From Norana najaformis (Eukaryota; Annelida; Clitellata; Crassiclitellata; Hormogastridae), in assembly GCA_964023275.1 (NCBI GenBank), contig OZ029916.1, positions 15,605,393-15,669,392 of the forward strand: a stretch of DNA of 64,000 nucleotides, read 5' to 3'. Shown one piece after another: positions 33,138-44,601 of the stretch. The translations under genes were made by a program, and so were the position numbers. Numbering within the stretch: position 1 is the first letter of the stretch; each line of letters begins with the position of its first letter. Below the pieces are notes generated by a model. It was not told the DNA's origin. It made no database searches and worked only from the letters and a program-made list of their open reading frames with translations.

Positions 33138-33372
33138 TAACAAAAGCCAAGCTCATCTCAATTTCAGTTTAAGCTCAGTCTCAAGTCAACCCAAGCACAG
33201 TGTCAAGGATGCCATGTTAAGCAAAGCATAATATCAAGCCAGACCAAGCACAGTGTCATTTCAAGCCTGGTGACAAGTCAATCCAAGCACAATCTCAAGT
33301 CCAGTCTCTTGTTAAGTTAAGCAACATCTCATGTTAAAAATCATTTAAAGTCAAGCTCAATCCAGAGCAAAC
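33138..33372 (+). repeat. Degenerate CAAGC/TCAAGTC tandem repeat
   Basis: Words such as AAGCACAGTGTCA, CAAGTCAACCCAAGC and TCAAGTCCAGTCTC recur irregularly every 10-25 bp over about 235 bp. It reads as an old, strongly mutated minisatellite. Confidence 0.5.
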
Positions 33373-33879
33373 CGAAACCATCCGGCCTTGGAAGCAATTC
33401 CAGCAATTTCTTTGGCTCAAAGCACCAGCTACTGCTTCAAATAAAATTTCTTTGTGCTTAACTGGAACAATGGTAGACTTTTTTCCAGTGCAAAACATTG
33501 CTTCAGTGAATGTTGTATTGCAAGAATGGAAGAATTGTGAGTACCAGAGAGAGAATCAATCTATTTGTCTTTGCCAGGATTCTGTGAAAGCAAGAATATT
33601 CCTATGCCAGACCTTGTGTAAGTTTTGTTAAAAGAAATTACCTGTACACTGAGAAAGTAGGGAAGTATGGTGGACATGAGGAGTTAGAAGAATGGCAAGT
33701 GATAGTACCTGTTAGGTTCTCCCAAAGTGGTATATATACGGTACATAGCTGTCTCTCACATGAAATGTGCGGCCTACTTACTGAATGTAAAGAAGTGGAG
33801 TGTCTGGTCTCTCAAGTGAAAATGTACATGTGGTCAAGAAAGATGCATGAACTGATTGAGAAACAAATCACACACTGCA

Positions 33880-34100
33880 GTATGCAAACTGCAGACACTA
33901 ATGCCTATGTTGGTCCCACTTCCTGGAATCGTCTCTCTAGAGAATTGCGACTTGAGCTCCTTTCTCTCCCCCTCTCAGTATTCCGCAGGCGCCTGAAGAC
34001 TGTACTGTTCAACAGTGATTTTACTTTTTTGGGTTGGAAGCACCTCTGTTGAGTTTATCCTCTAAGAGGCGCTTTATAAATCTCAAATTACAATTACAAT
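33880..34100 (+). mobile_element. LINE C-terminus and 3' tail
   Basis: The frame NAYVGPTSWNRLSRELRLE then LSVFRRRLKTVLFNSDF is a CR1/L2-type C-terminus. The tail AAGAGGCGCTTTATAAATCT CAAATTACAATTACAAT follows. It is the final part of a 117-codon frame starting at 33699, whose first half is probably not retroelement. Confidence 0.75.
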
Positions 34101-34579
34101 AACGTGGTTAGAATGTTTATGCGTAAACTGTCTTGTGTGAAAGCACATTCACTGTAGCATGCTGCTAGATAAATGTCTTCCACACAGAAATGTATTTTAG
34201 TAGAGCAGATATTGAACTGACAGACAACTGCAGTTGATGTCTATGAGCATTCTTCTACATTAGTGTCTGCAATTTCCAGATATTACTTGTAGAGAGTGAG
34301 AGTGGAGAGTTGAAGTACCAACCATAGTGTTTGATATGATAAGAATTGAGTTTACATGGACATCTCCAGGTAAAGGATACTCTAATGTTAAACTCTGTAT
34401 GTATCTAGCACCAAAATAGCTTTGTCTAGAAAGCCGAACACAAGCACACAGAGGTGGTATCAAGACATTTTAAGTGTAGATCTAACGTAACGATATGTAC
34501 TTTGTATATATGTATGTATGTATGTTTCTAGACACTATGGCATCTTTTAAGTACCTCAGAACAGCTCTGCCTGCGTAAT

Positions 34580-34900
34580 CCTAAATGATGTTAAAGTCAA
34601 TAAGAAAAAAAAATTATGAATAAGTGAACAATGCTTAGATAACTAGAAGAGTTGGCATTAGTTGTGTCTCGCGGAAATCCAGAGCCCAGTGGACGGATTC
34701 CCACCCAGAGTCGATAGTAGACACCATGTTCAGAGTTCCTTGACCATGAAGAAGAAGAAGAAAAAGAGGAGTGACGACAAGCAATGAGGCTCGCAACACA
34801 TGAACCCCAATGCCAAGCAGCATCTTGCAAATGGTAGAAGATGTTGCATCTGGACATCCCTCAGCCACCAGGTCATGAAGAATGATATTCTTAAGCAGCC
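34580..34900. repeat. Dispersed repeat shared with 7790-8150
   Basis: See 7790-8150; a GAA-rich insertion (34745-34770) replaces the middle part here. Confidence 0.45.
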
Positions 34901-34959
34901 AGCCAGTTGGTCAAGGAGTTGTAGAACGCAGAAAAGTCAGCACCAATCATAGAGTAGAA

Positions 34960-35060
34960 TGGTAGACCAGTAGTGGAATGGTTAGCACATATGCAGGGAC
35001 TCTCTTGGCTTTTCCAACTGGAGCTCAACACTATCCAGCTAGTAACAGTCGAATTGTGGC
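34960..35060 (+). repeat. Possible tRNA-derived SINE head
   Basis: TAGTGGAATGGTTAGCACAT and GGAGCTCAACACT are spaced like tRNA A- and B-boxes. No second copy was found. Confidence 0.25.
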
Positions 35061-35099
35061 ACATGAGACTTTAATAACAAATGTCCAAAAATCATCCAC

Positions 35100-36070
35100 A
35101 AAACTCAAAAGTGACAGCAAAAGAAATTAATAACTCCAAGGACTCAGACTAGGTCAAGTTAGGAGTTAGAGCAAATGAAAATTACTGTGCTAGAAAATTA
35201 CAAAGCTTTAACATGACATAATGCAACACAATATGACAATCTTATTATTATTTTATCTTTACCTGAGGTAAGTGTAATCCCTGAGGGACAAAAATATGCT
35301 GCAACCTCTTAGCAGTTAATAATAATAATATTATAATAATATGATCCCTCAGGATTTCCAAAATGTTTGGAGAAAAAGACAAATCATCTGGAAGTGGTAC
35401 ATCTCATCCAGTTAAGGCATGGCAAAAGTGCCACAGAAGGCAACAGCATTGAAGCACTAATTATTATAATTGTGGTTGTTGTTGTTGTTGTTGCTATCAT
35501 TACAAGCTGTACAAAAGGGATCAATCAACAGAAAGGAGAAACATCCAGTCTACATTGGACCTTACTGACCCCAGACTCCAGCTTGTCTTGTGGCTCTATT
35601 ACCCAATGACTACTAATTGTTCATTATTATGGTGACACTGTATAGATGCTTATAGATTTGATTTGATAACTTGATAAGTCTTCCAAAAATAAGTTCCGGG
35701 AATTCAGCTCTAGATGCCTTGATAGAAGCCATTTAGTGTTTGTGTGTATGTATGTGGTATGCATGTGGTATGTACAGCTGGAGCTAAAGGCAGAACCCTA
35801 GAAAGACATACAATATTAGTTTTATTACTATTACTTATTATACAATAATAATAATAATAATGTTAATGTTATTGTTATTTTTTTATTATTATTATTACTA
35901 TTATGTTGAAAAAATCAAAATTATCCAACGACTCACATAAGGGCTGAGTTTACACTCCAAAGAGTGTGACATCATCGTCATCATCATCATTATTATTATT
36001 ATTAATATTATTATATAATTAATTTTTATCGGACAATGGTAAGTTGGTCATCGGACACCAGAATAGCGAA

Positions 36071-36104
<34 letters not shown>

Positions 36105-38480
36105 TTACCTGAGGTACATATGATCTCTTGGGATTTAAAATTTTGTATAATAATTATTGTTATTATTACTATTACTATTATCGTCATCATTATCATCTTC
36201 GTCAAAAACATTATTATTATGAAGACATAATCCACATAAAGTGCCACACATCAGTGTGAATCAAAGGCAAGTACAAGTCTTATAATAAGAAGAAAATAAG
36301 TCAGAGGATGTTAATGATGGAAGATGATGGAAGAAGGCAATTTGTGAGAATCATGCTTGCAGCAGTCAGCTCAGGAAATGGCGTTTGAGTCATCTGCTGG
36401 TTGTGTGTGACTGAACAGGGTATTAATCAAAACCTGCTTTGAAGCTTGGACCATAATGCCTCCGAGATATGCCTGCCTCAAATAGATATATTGCTTGTTA
36501 TTTCCACTATGATCAAAGTCAAGTTTTATCATTTCACTTGTTAATTGAAACACATATTTATTAGTACTTATTCAGTAATGGTTAATTACCGGTAGGTACA
36601 TTTTTAATGGTTAAGCTTGAAGTTATAATCAGGCTGCTTGTAGCATCATAAGCAAGTTAGAAGGTTGCAGCATAACTGTAAAACTAGTTAGAACATGCAG
36701 TTACTAGTTGCTGTAATGCTGGAAAGCCTGCGTCTGCAGGGGCCCGGGATCAGATCTGCCAAAACTGAGGGCTTATTCACAGGTTGATAAATTATTTATA
36801 TGTAGCAAAAAAGATTAACATATTAGCATGTATACAGTGTATGTTTTATTGTTTCTCTTTTCTTTTATACCATCTTTTCAGCCCAAAGTATTTTTTGAAA
36901 AAAGCACTGCCACTCATACTGTGTCACATAATTTTCTTTGAAAGCCAAAGATGCCAGATTTTTCTAAGGTTTACAGTACTGTCTGATGAGATCATCCTAG
37001 GTAATCCTAGAACTTTGCCTCTGGCTTATGTAATAGATCCTGGTTGATATGAGGTAAGTATGCTTTCATTTCATTGTCAGCCCATAGGGCTACATATTGA
37101 GTGCTTCGTGGCTCAGTTTCCATTTGAGCAAATTTGCTTCCAAAGCGAACCCAAGCGTAGTAAGGCTGTGACTAGCATGTCACTTTGATGGCTTCTGCAG
37201 TTCAGTGTACTTACTTGCTGATGTGGCTTAGAACTGCAGTCATTTGGATAAACCATCTGGTGGTTAGATTGATTGATGTGATCAATTGCTTTGTTGGAAG
37301 CACTTGTTCTGTAGATTGTGGCTTCTGGCTGATGCCAAAGAATCAGTTTACTGTTCAGAAATGTTCAGAGAAGCAGGACTTCAGTCTGAACAATGCATAT
37401 CAATTCTGTATGCTGTAATCAAATCAGCTGATGATAGGTTTAACTTCACAAGTGCTCTTACTTTGATCAGTAGTATGATTGCTCCAATGTATGGATCCTG
37501 TTTCTTAAGACATCTTAAAATGACATTGATCCCATAAAAGAGAATTGTTTTCACGCATGTATAAAAGACATATATCATAGCATGTCTGATAAGTAGCCAC
37601 AGATCCACAAGAAGCAAAAAGTTTGCAAAGGAATTAGACAGGCAAGATTCCCTGGACTATGCTGGTATGATGGTGGTGTTGGTGGTGATGATGATGATGT
37701 TGAAGAAGAAGAAGAAGAAGATGATGATGATCATCATCATCATCTTGTTCTTTTTAGACTGAAATTCAGTAATTTAAATTGAGCCTCTAAGTGTTATAGG
37801 TTGATGCTGTGTTCTTGCAGAATTGTTCCAAGTAATTTAACATAATTCCTCAATTTCTTTTAGTTGAGTTACTGCTGCATAGTTGAAGAATTATAACACC
37901 CATGGAACACAGTTGAGATGGATGATTACCTAAAATATAACTTCTGGGGTGTCTGTGTGTTTGCTGTGAGGGTTGGTTTGCCAAGTTTGTGCATATTTCT
38001 GATAAGCAGTTTTGTGCAGGCTTGCCGAGTAACAAAGATTAGGCCTTGTTCAATTCTAAACACTTAGCTGCACAGGAAAATTCCAGAGATAAAGCGGATC
38101 ACTGTAGATGCATCTAAGTTTGAGGTCAGACTTAGGTCTAATTTGTCAAAATCGTTTGTTACGTGTAATAATATAATGTTATGTAATGTGTATGGTGAGT
38201 AATAACATTTAACGAGGACTCGGTGGAAGTGACCAAAACGATCATATCATTTTGGTTTTGACATGTTTATATGCTGGCGACACCTAGCGTCAGTTTAGCA
38301 AATGCTCGCCGAGTCTCCCATTACATCACAACAGTAGCAGATGTAAGTTTTGATCATCATTGCCACTGTACCACATGAGGTGGCTGAGCCGGTTTTATAC
38401 TCGTTGGCCCTCTTCTGAGGCAACTGCAACAGCTGACACTAGGCGTCACTAGCACATAAAGTCGTGAAATCATTGATTTT
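35100..38480. other. Intergenic with trinucleotide tracts
   Basis: (ATT)/(ATC) tracts lie at 35841-35905, 35970-36017, 36070-36105 and 36145-36220, and a GAT/GAA tract at 37665-37745. No supported exon; open frames of 60-87 codons show no family features. Confidence 0.5.
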
Positions 38481-38489
38481 ATAACATTT

Positions 38490-39185
38490 CTGTCACTTGC
38501 ACAAGTCCCCACTGTTAAAAAAAAACTTCACACTGTCAAATTCTGGGCTTACGGTTTGGGTTGTATAATGACTTAATCTCAAAACTGGTGAAGATACTGC
38601 TAATAATATACATGTGACAACACCTGTATATTTGGGTATCATTTGCATAGAAATGATATCCAGATGAATAATTGCCAAGTATTGCAGTGTAGTAGTGTGA
38701 TGTACAGTGTGAACACAAGAGGGCCAAGCACTGAACCCAGTGGGACACCGTGCATTAGGAAAGCGTTGGACAAATAATTACCATTCAAGTATTCATTTTC
38801 CCTTTTTACGAATGGCTGTCTGAGCTATGTAGTGAACCAATTGAGTGCAAGACTAGAAACCTCAAATCATTGCTGTGGATGATGCAGAAGAAGTGAATAG
38901 TTCACCTTATCCAAAGCAGCAGACAAGTCAAGAAGAAGAAATGCTGTCACCCTACCCTTGTCCACGGAGTTCAAGATGTCATTATGAACAGCAAGAAGTG
39001 CAGATTCCCTTGAGTGAAACTAATATGCTGATTGAAAGGAGGATATTATCGAGATGGAAGATAGGTGAGATTGCATAGAAATCAAAACTACCTGTTCAAG
39101 AATTTTTTATACGAATTTTAAAAGTTGAAATAGGTCTGTTATATTAAGAGAGGTTGCCAGGGTTGAAAGAAAGCTTTTTTAGCAG
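38490..39185 (-). mobile_element. LINE reverse-transcriptase core fragment
   Basis: From high to low coordinate on the minus strand: ALLAVHNDILNSVDKGRVTA and then LLLDLSAALDKVNYS, equivalent to the 'LLDLSAAFDTVDH' motif. Next come the 'GVPLGSVLGPL' box and, after a frameshift, YHFYANDTQIYR in place of FADDTQ. The catalytic YADD is mutated to YAND. This is the palm domain of a CR1/L2-like element, and the copy is inactive. Confidence 0.85.
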
Positions 39186-39198
39186 AGGATGAACTATG

Positions 39199-39700
39199 GC
39201 ATCATAATCATAAACTCGAGATTTCTGCAGTGCCCAGCGAAAGCTAAGTCATGGGAACCAGCATATTCACAGGCGCTTAGTCAAAATAAAATCGATAGGC
39301 AAGAAGGGTTCGGTTCCAGGTCGAGATCCTAGAGTCAGGCAGGCAGGCAGGCGGGCAGGCAGGCAAGCAGGCAGGCAGGCGGCTACGGTGGGTGGTGTTT
39401 GGAATTGGATCTGCGGGATAGATAAGGGGAAGAAGAAAGAATCAGAATAGGATCTGCAGAAGAGGAGTGTTTTCTGTTTTGAGTGGAAGATCTGCACAGA
39501 GATTGTAAGGGGTGAAGTGATGGTGAGTTTGTATGATGGATCAGGTAGTTGAGCAAAGGCAGAGAAAAGGTTCCTTCAGCCAATGAGAAGTTATTAATTG
39601 ATGTAATGGTTGGATCTAGGACATCAGAGCACTCTTCTGAAGAGATGTAGGAATAGCACAGAGGAGAGAAGTTTTGTCCCATGCCGTAAAGTTGAGTGTA
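39199..39700 (-). mobile_element. LINE family A 3' end
   Basis: ATAATCATAAACTCGAGATT and CAGTGCCCAGCGAAAGC begin the minus-strand 3' UTR. Upstream on the minus strand are LLNYLIHHTNSPSLHPLQSL and YSDSFFFPLS, the family A C-terminus. A (GGCA)n run (39337-39382) interrupts the UTR. Confidence 0.8.
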
Positions 39701-39869
39701 TGGACCTCTGTGAGTGCTACTGGCTGAAGGGAGTTTAAGACAGAAGGTATAGAATTAGGATGAAGAAATTTATCAGATGCAGAAATAGACCATGAAAAGT
39801 ATATTTATATGACTATGGGTGAACTACTTGTCCCTTTTGCTCACACTGCTATCAACATTGCACCTTTTT

Positions 39870-40060
39870 AGTTCTGCCTCTCTTACTTAGTCTGTCTGGA
39901 ATGGCCTTCCTCTTGATCTCTGCCATCTCATTGCAACTGGGGCTACTGGCACCAAATTGAAGACTCTTCTGTTTTGCTTTGAGTGCTTCTCAGTAGAGTC
40001 TCGAACAGGATCTATATAACGTTTGTATTAAATTATAATACGTTGCATTTGATTACATGT
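39870..40060 (+). mobile_element. LINE C-terminal tail
   Basis: VWNGLPLDLCHL and TKLKTLLFCFECFS read as a CR1/L2-type end, followed by GATCTATATAACGTTTGTAT in place of the usual TATATAAAT tail. Confidence 0.55.
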
Positions 40061-41330
40061 ACATATAACTCATAACATTTGGCAAGTCTTTAAGAAGAGA
40101 GTAAACAAAGGCATGTGAATGTCATTTTCAAGGCCAGAAGCACAAAAACCAATTCCTCAGCATGATGGATTGGTTTTCTATTTCCAAAATTTGAGGGTTT
40201 ACATAGACAGCCTTTCAGAGAGTAAATAAAGTCAGAAAACATTTCCTTCATTATCAGGTGGCATTGCAGTATTGAGGAATAGAAGGCTATGCGCTAATTA
40301 CCACAGAATCTGACTCCATAAAAATTAAACTTGTCTAACTTTTTCGACTATAGTTGCATGTTGTGCTTGATAACTTCCACTTGGCTGTTAATTCATGACT
40401 GGATTGACTTACAGTCTGCTTTTATGGGGGGTATCAGAGATAGCCAGAGATTTCCAGTGCAGTTTTAACCTGGAATTCAGTGGGTTGGAATGTGATCCGG
40501 CCATGATTTGAAGTTTGATATGGTAAGAGTTGATCAGATGGAGGAGAGGGAGGGGCTGTGGCAAAACTGACTTATGACCTTATCTCCTGACCTGAGATCA
40601 ATTAAAGCTTTTGCTGTTATCAAAATGTCAGCTGTGTGGCAGGAAGCTAACAATCCAACAACGGATAGACTGTGATATAGGTCAGTTTTTTCCTCTGAAG
40701 TTAAAGTGTCTTGAAAATTATGCAATTTTTGCTTATTTCAAGGGTGGCAACTGCAGGAAGTCTGTAGCAGTGCAGAGGAAGGGAGACTGTTAGCCTTTCA
40801 CTGTTGTTTTCTGGGTTTAAATTTACTGCATCTTTGAAATTGGCAAAACATTATCTAGTCACACAAAAATGTACATGGTCGTATGTAGAATCTGGAACAG
40901 TTGGCCATGTAACCTGCCACATGAGCCTCTTCTTGTCTCTATTTTATTAGTGGTTGAAGATCTTTCTGTGTAACTGTGGTCTTGTGTTGTCTGGCAAAGA
41001 AGCACTGTGAGGAGCTCTCTTGTGGAGCGCCTCTGAGGAGTTTTTTGTTGAAGCCCTATATAAATGTCTGTTTATGGTTATGCTTACCTACACAGTATGT
41101 ATTAGAACCTGTACAGAGCACTTTAACCTTAGATTAAGATGTTGGTTGTGTTGTTTTGTCAGTTTCCACAGTGCTGCAATGTCAAGTTCATGCTTCAGTT
41201 TATAAGGTATAGCTTTTAAATCAGCCACTGCTGCTGTTTGTCTTTAATCACTGCTAACGTCCAGACCTACCGGTGCATCGGTACACAGTACAGGTACTCG
41301 AATGTAACTCAGTTATCTGACATCTTAGCG
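40060..41330. other. Intergenic, possible LINE tail near 41010-41060
   Basis: GAGCGCCTCTGAGGAG and GAAGCCCTATATAAATGT at 41018-41066 look like a CR1/L2-like 3' tail. Nothing else is recognisable. Confidence 0.4.
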
Positions 41331-41480
41331 TTTGATGTACCTCATGCCAGAACTTTGTAAATTCTTGATCTTCCTCTGTGGCTGCTCTGAAGCTTTGGAA
41401 TTTGCTGCCCAGTTCAGCGAGTTCTTTGATGTCATTCAAGTCAAATCTTAAAACTAATAAGCTTCAGCTTGGTTACCCAC
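41330..41480 (+). mobile_element. LINE C-terminal tail
   Basis: The plus-strand translation AALKLWNLLPSSASSLMSFK then SNLKT is the 'LWN.LP...S..SFK..LKT' signature of CR1/L2-like elements. Confidence 0.6.
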
Positions 41481-42240
41481 CACATCCTTCCTTCTAGCCT
41501 CTCTCACCTTTTGATATCTCCAACTGGGGACCATGGGTTGCACTGGATTCACTTTGAAGCAGTTGACTCTTCTGATTACATTACATTGCATCAAGGTCTG
41601 TAAGTGCAACTGTCAAAAGCATGTAGGCCTGCTTCTTCTGTTTACTGTCATCATAATTTTTACCAAAACGACCTGTTGGTCAGGGTTTGGCCATTCAGCA
41701 GCGGCACAAGTGTCTGCCTGTATACAGTATCAGTCAGCAACCTTTCTCATGAAGTGAATTTCTTAAGTATGTCTTCTGAAAGAAAGCGTTTGAAAAGTAA
41801 AATATATCTATTCGCATAAGCTTATTCTGTTATTGTGTTCGCAGTTTTTCAGCATCCAACTGTCATTCGATTCTAATGGCCAACGATATGTGCCTAAATT
41901 AGAAGCGCTGGCGATCAGTTAAAGAATAAACGAAGTGGAAAATGTCAGAGCTGTCGGATTTGTGTTTTGTTCAAGGTTGAATACCTTGCAGCTGACAAGT
42001 TTCACAATTTAGGCCTAATTAAGTTGGAACTCATTATCTGCAGTTTGTGAATGAACTGTTCTTTGTGCTGGCCATTGCAAGGAATGGCTGTAATGAAGGT
42101 GAATAGTGTCAGCCTAGCCATAGTCACAGATGAAAATATCTGTGCCATTGTTACAATTCAGAGTGAATCCAAGATTTAAAGTTATGGAACAAAAGTAATA
42201 ATGGGATCTGAAGTTATGAGAATGCCAAATTAAGGGTCCA
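41480..42240. other. Intergenic, no gene seen
   Basis: No supported feature; one TAGGCCTA octamer lies near 42010. Confidence 0.5.
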
Positions 42241-42241
42241 C

Positions 42242-42402
42242 TATCTGCTACTACTATTACTATAACTACTATTACTACTACTACTACTGCTACTTCTAAT
42301 GCTGCTGCTGATGCTATTACTGTTATTATTACTTTATTGTTATTATTATTATCGTCGTCATCATCGTCATCATTATCGTTGTTATCGTTATTATTGTTAT
42401 TG
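42242..42402. repeat. TAC/GCT/ATT/CGT compound microsatellite
   Basis: Imperfect triplet runs; poly-Asp/Val frames across it are artefacts. Confidence 0.9.
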
Positions 42403-42404
42403 GG

Positions 42405-42660
42405 GTGTGATATAGTCTTGTGCTTAGCATGTTGGACTGTTATTTGAGAGACGAGGGCTTCATTTGTGTCCTCTAACAAATTCTGCTAAAAAATGATTAA
42501 ACTGACCGTACACTGTCGGTGGGAAGATCAGGCGTCGAGGGAGAGATCTGTGGCCACCTACCCTTATGTGCCAAGGCCAGAAAGTGAAGTCGCTAACACT
42601 TTTACCCATGATTGCCTCTCAAGGTTAGCTTAAGGGGCTGCTTTTCTTCTTCCTCTTCTT
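42405..42660 (+). repeat. tRNA-derived SINE, family A, plus-strand copy
   Basis: GTGCTTAGCATGTTGGACTG resembles the A-box half of the family A head at 408-650. The body GGTGGGAAGATCAGGCG, TCGAGGGAGAG and TATGTGCCAAGGC matches that copy in the same order. Confidence 0.55.
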
Positions 42661-43092
42661 AGTCCTCGTCTTCTAATTTTTTATTCTTTCTATTAATATT
42701 ACCCAAGGTATCGATGATCCCTCAGGAATGATAAAATTACATTATGACAAGAAATGGTTGTTTTTTCTGGAAAATTAGTATTAATGTTGTTGCTTTTGTT
42801 GTTATCAAAAAAACATAGCAAACTTATGAAATAACAAAACAAACGCCAACAACAACCACAGCCATAAGTCTCCAATGGTTCGTCATGCCTGCCAGGCCAC
42901 ATTTAATGTCAAAACTGATCTTATTGAGCCAACTGCTGTTTTGCAGAGTTTCTAAGGAAGCGTGCAATCGCAGTTGCTACTTCCTTGTTCGGTTGTGCAT
43001 CCGTCACAGAAGCCAGCAATCATCAGCTCATGTTACTGCATCGAGCACTCTTAAGGCTCTAATTAAAATGATAAAAGACTGTCAGATGAAAG

Positions 43093-43320
43093 CAGAGGCG
43101 GATTGGGCTAATGAAAAGTGGCAGCCAAGAACGTTGCGCCCCTCGATTCGCCCCTGCGAACCGAAAATCGACTTCTTTTGCAGCAAACATAATTTCCATG
43201 CATACGACATTTAAGCTCTGGCTTGACGAAGAATAGTGACGGCGCAGAATGTGGGGTTTCCACCCTGTGCGCTCAGAAGTGGGGGGTCTTGGAAGTAACC
43301 TCGTACCTCCGCCGCCTGTG
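43093..43320. mobile_element. Short hAT-like MITE
   Basis: The left end CAGAGGCGGATTGGGC and the right end (reverse complement CACAGGCGGCGGAGGT) form short inverted termini. The flanks GATGAAAG and GATGCATA agree at 5 of 8 positions. The right half resembles 49369-49470 (AGAAGTGGGG..., CCGCCGCCT), so the family is dispersed. Confidence 0.4.
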
Positions 43321-43369
43321 GATGCATATACATTTATAGCCTATAGCAGTTCACTGTTCCTTAACATAG

Positions 43370-44035
43370 GCTCCGACCATATAATGCTGCCTTCAAGACA
43401 TCGAGAATGCTGTTGCTCGTGCTGCACCAAAAACCCCAAACACCATAACATCACTCCTGTTCTTAAATCACTTCACTGGCTTAATATACCTGAACGAATC
43501 GAGTACAAAGTCCTATCACTTACCTACAACACACTTCAATTCTCATATCTTCGTGAGTTATTTACAATCCAACCACTCCGCTCAACCTGTTCCTCTTCTG
43601 CCCTAACACTTCTCCGCCCGTCCGTCACCTCATCCTTAAAATTTGGCAATCGCTCTATAGCCATAGCTGCCCCATCCCTCTGGAATAAACTCCCCCAGCA
43701 CTGCGACATTTATCTGACCCATCATATAAACTCGTCTGTGCTCCACCGCTTGCAATTTCTGCATTGGCCTTTCACTCAAAATTCAAAACATTTCTCGTTC
43801 ACAGATCCTATCCTGACTCCTCTTCTTCCTCTTATCACTCTTTCCGCTCCAATCCCAAACATCACCCACAGTAGCTGCCACGCTGTCTCTGCCTGACTCT
43901 CCCAGGTCATGATCTGGAACCGAACACTTGTGCCTGTCGATTTTGTTTTGACTGAGCGCATGTGAATAAGCTGGTCCCCATAACATGGCTTTCGTTAGGC
44001 GCTGTAGAAATCTCGGGCTTACGATTAGGCCTACG
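43370..44035 (+). mobile_element. LINE family A: C-terminal ORF and full 3' UTR
   Basis: The plus-strand frame reads HHNITPVLKSLHWLNIPERI, EYKVLSLTYNTLQFSYLREL, RSIAIAAPSLWNKLPQHCDI, then HHINSSVLHRLQFLHWPF. This is the canonical 'HITPvL..LHWLP...RI.yK' to 'LWN.LP' end of CR1/L2-type reverse-transcriptase proteins. The UTR ends GGCGCTGTAGAAATCTCGGG CTTACGATTA. It is the best-preserved member of family A in the window and defines the orientation of the others. Confidence 0.85.
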
Positions 44036-44039
44036 TGGA

Positions 44040-44600
44040 GTGCAGTGGTCTGAGTTTTCCAAAACATCTATACAGACAAGCACTGCATCTCAAAGGTGGA
44101 TCCGGGTTGCAAACCGGCCAAGGCCCCCATTTAATTTGTGGGAGCACGTTACCGACATGGCCCCCTAACTGATTTGGAAGATCGTACAAAAATGGTCGAG
44201 TCCCGTGTGTTTCTGTTGCCATGAGTTGAAAATACTAATCGAGAGTTGCTTTGCACTGTGTGGCTGTACACGAGCATGCAATGCTATGCATACACACTTG
44301 GTTAATGCATTAGCAGAGAGATTTGTTCTTGTCCAGTGCGTGTTGCGTTCAGCTTGGCTTTTGCTTGATGGTTTGATTATTGCTCAAGTGAGGTAATGTC
44401 TGGTTTCATATTTTCCAACCGAAGGCTGCTATACGCAGTTTATTCGCCATAAATGTGCGAGCTTCTCGCCGCGTGCTTCGCCCAGGGCATGCTTCATTTC
44501 CATCTTCATAGGTTTTTCAGAGCAGGCTTTTACTGCCGAGTGCTTTTCCAGTTGATGGCCTTCGCCTCTAAGTCATGATGAACCACTGAGGGCCATTCAT
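44040..44600. other. Intergenic, weak tRNA-like motif
   Basis: GTGCAGTGGTCTGAG and GGGTTGCAAACC (44040-44115) could be a SINE head abutting the LINE tail, but no second copy was found. Nothing else is seen. Confidence 0.3.
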
Positions 44601-44601
44601 A

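Noticed and set aside
33699-34052. Host gene of 117 codons
   Set aside because: The second half is a LINE C-terminus followed by the typical GCGCTTTATAAAT tail.
43249-43896. Host gene of 215 codons
   Set aside because: The frame is the C-terminus of a CR1/L2-like reverse transcriptase with its UTR; the first 40 codons are a MITE end.
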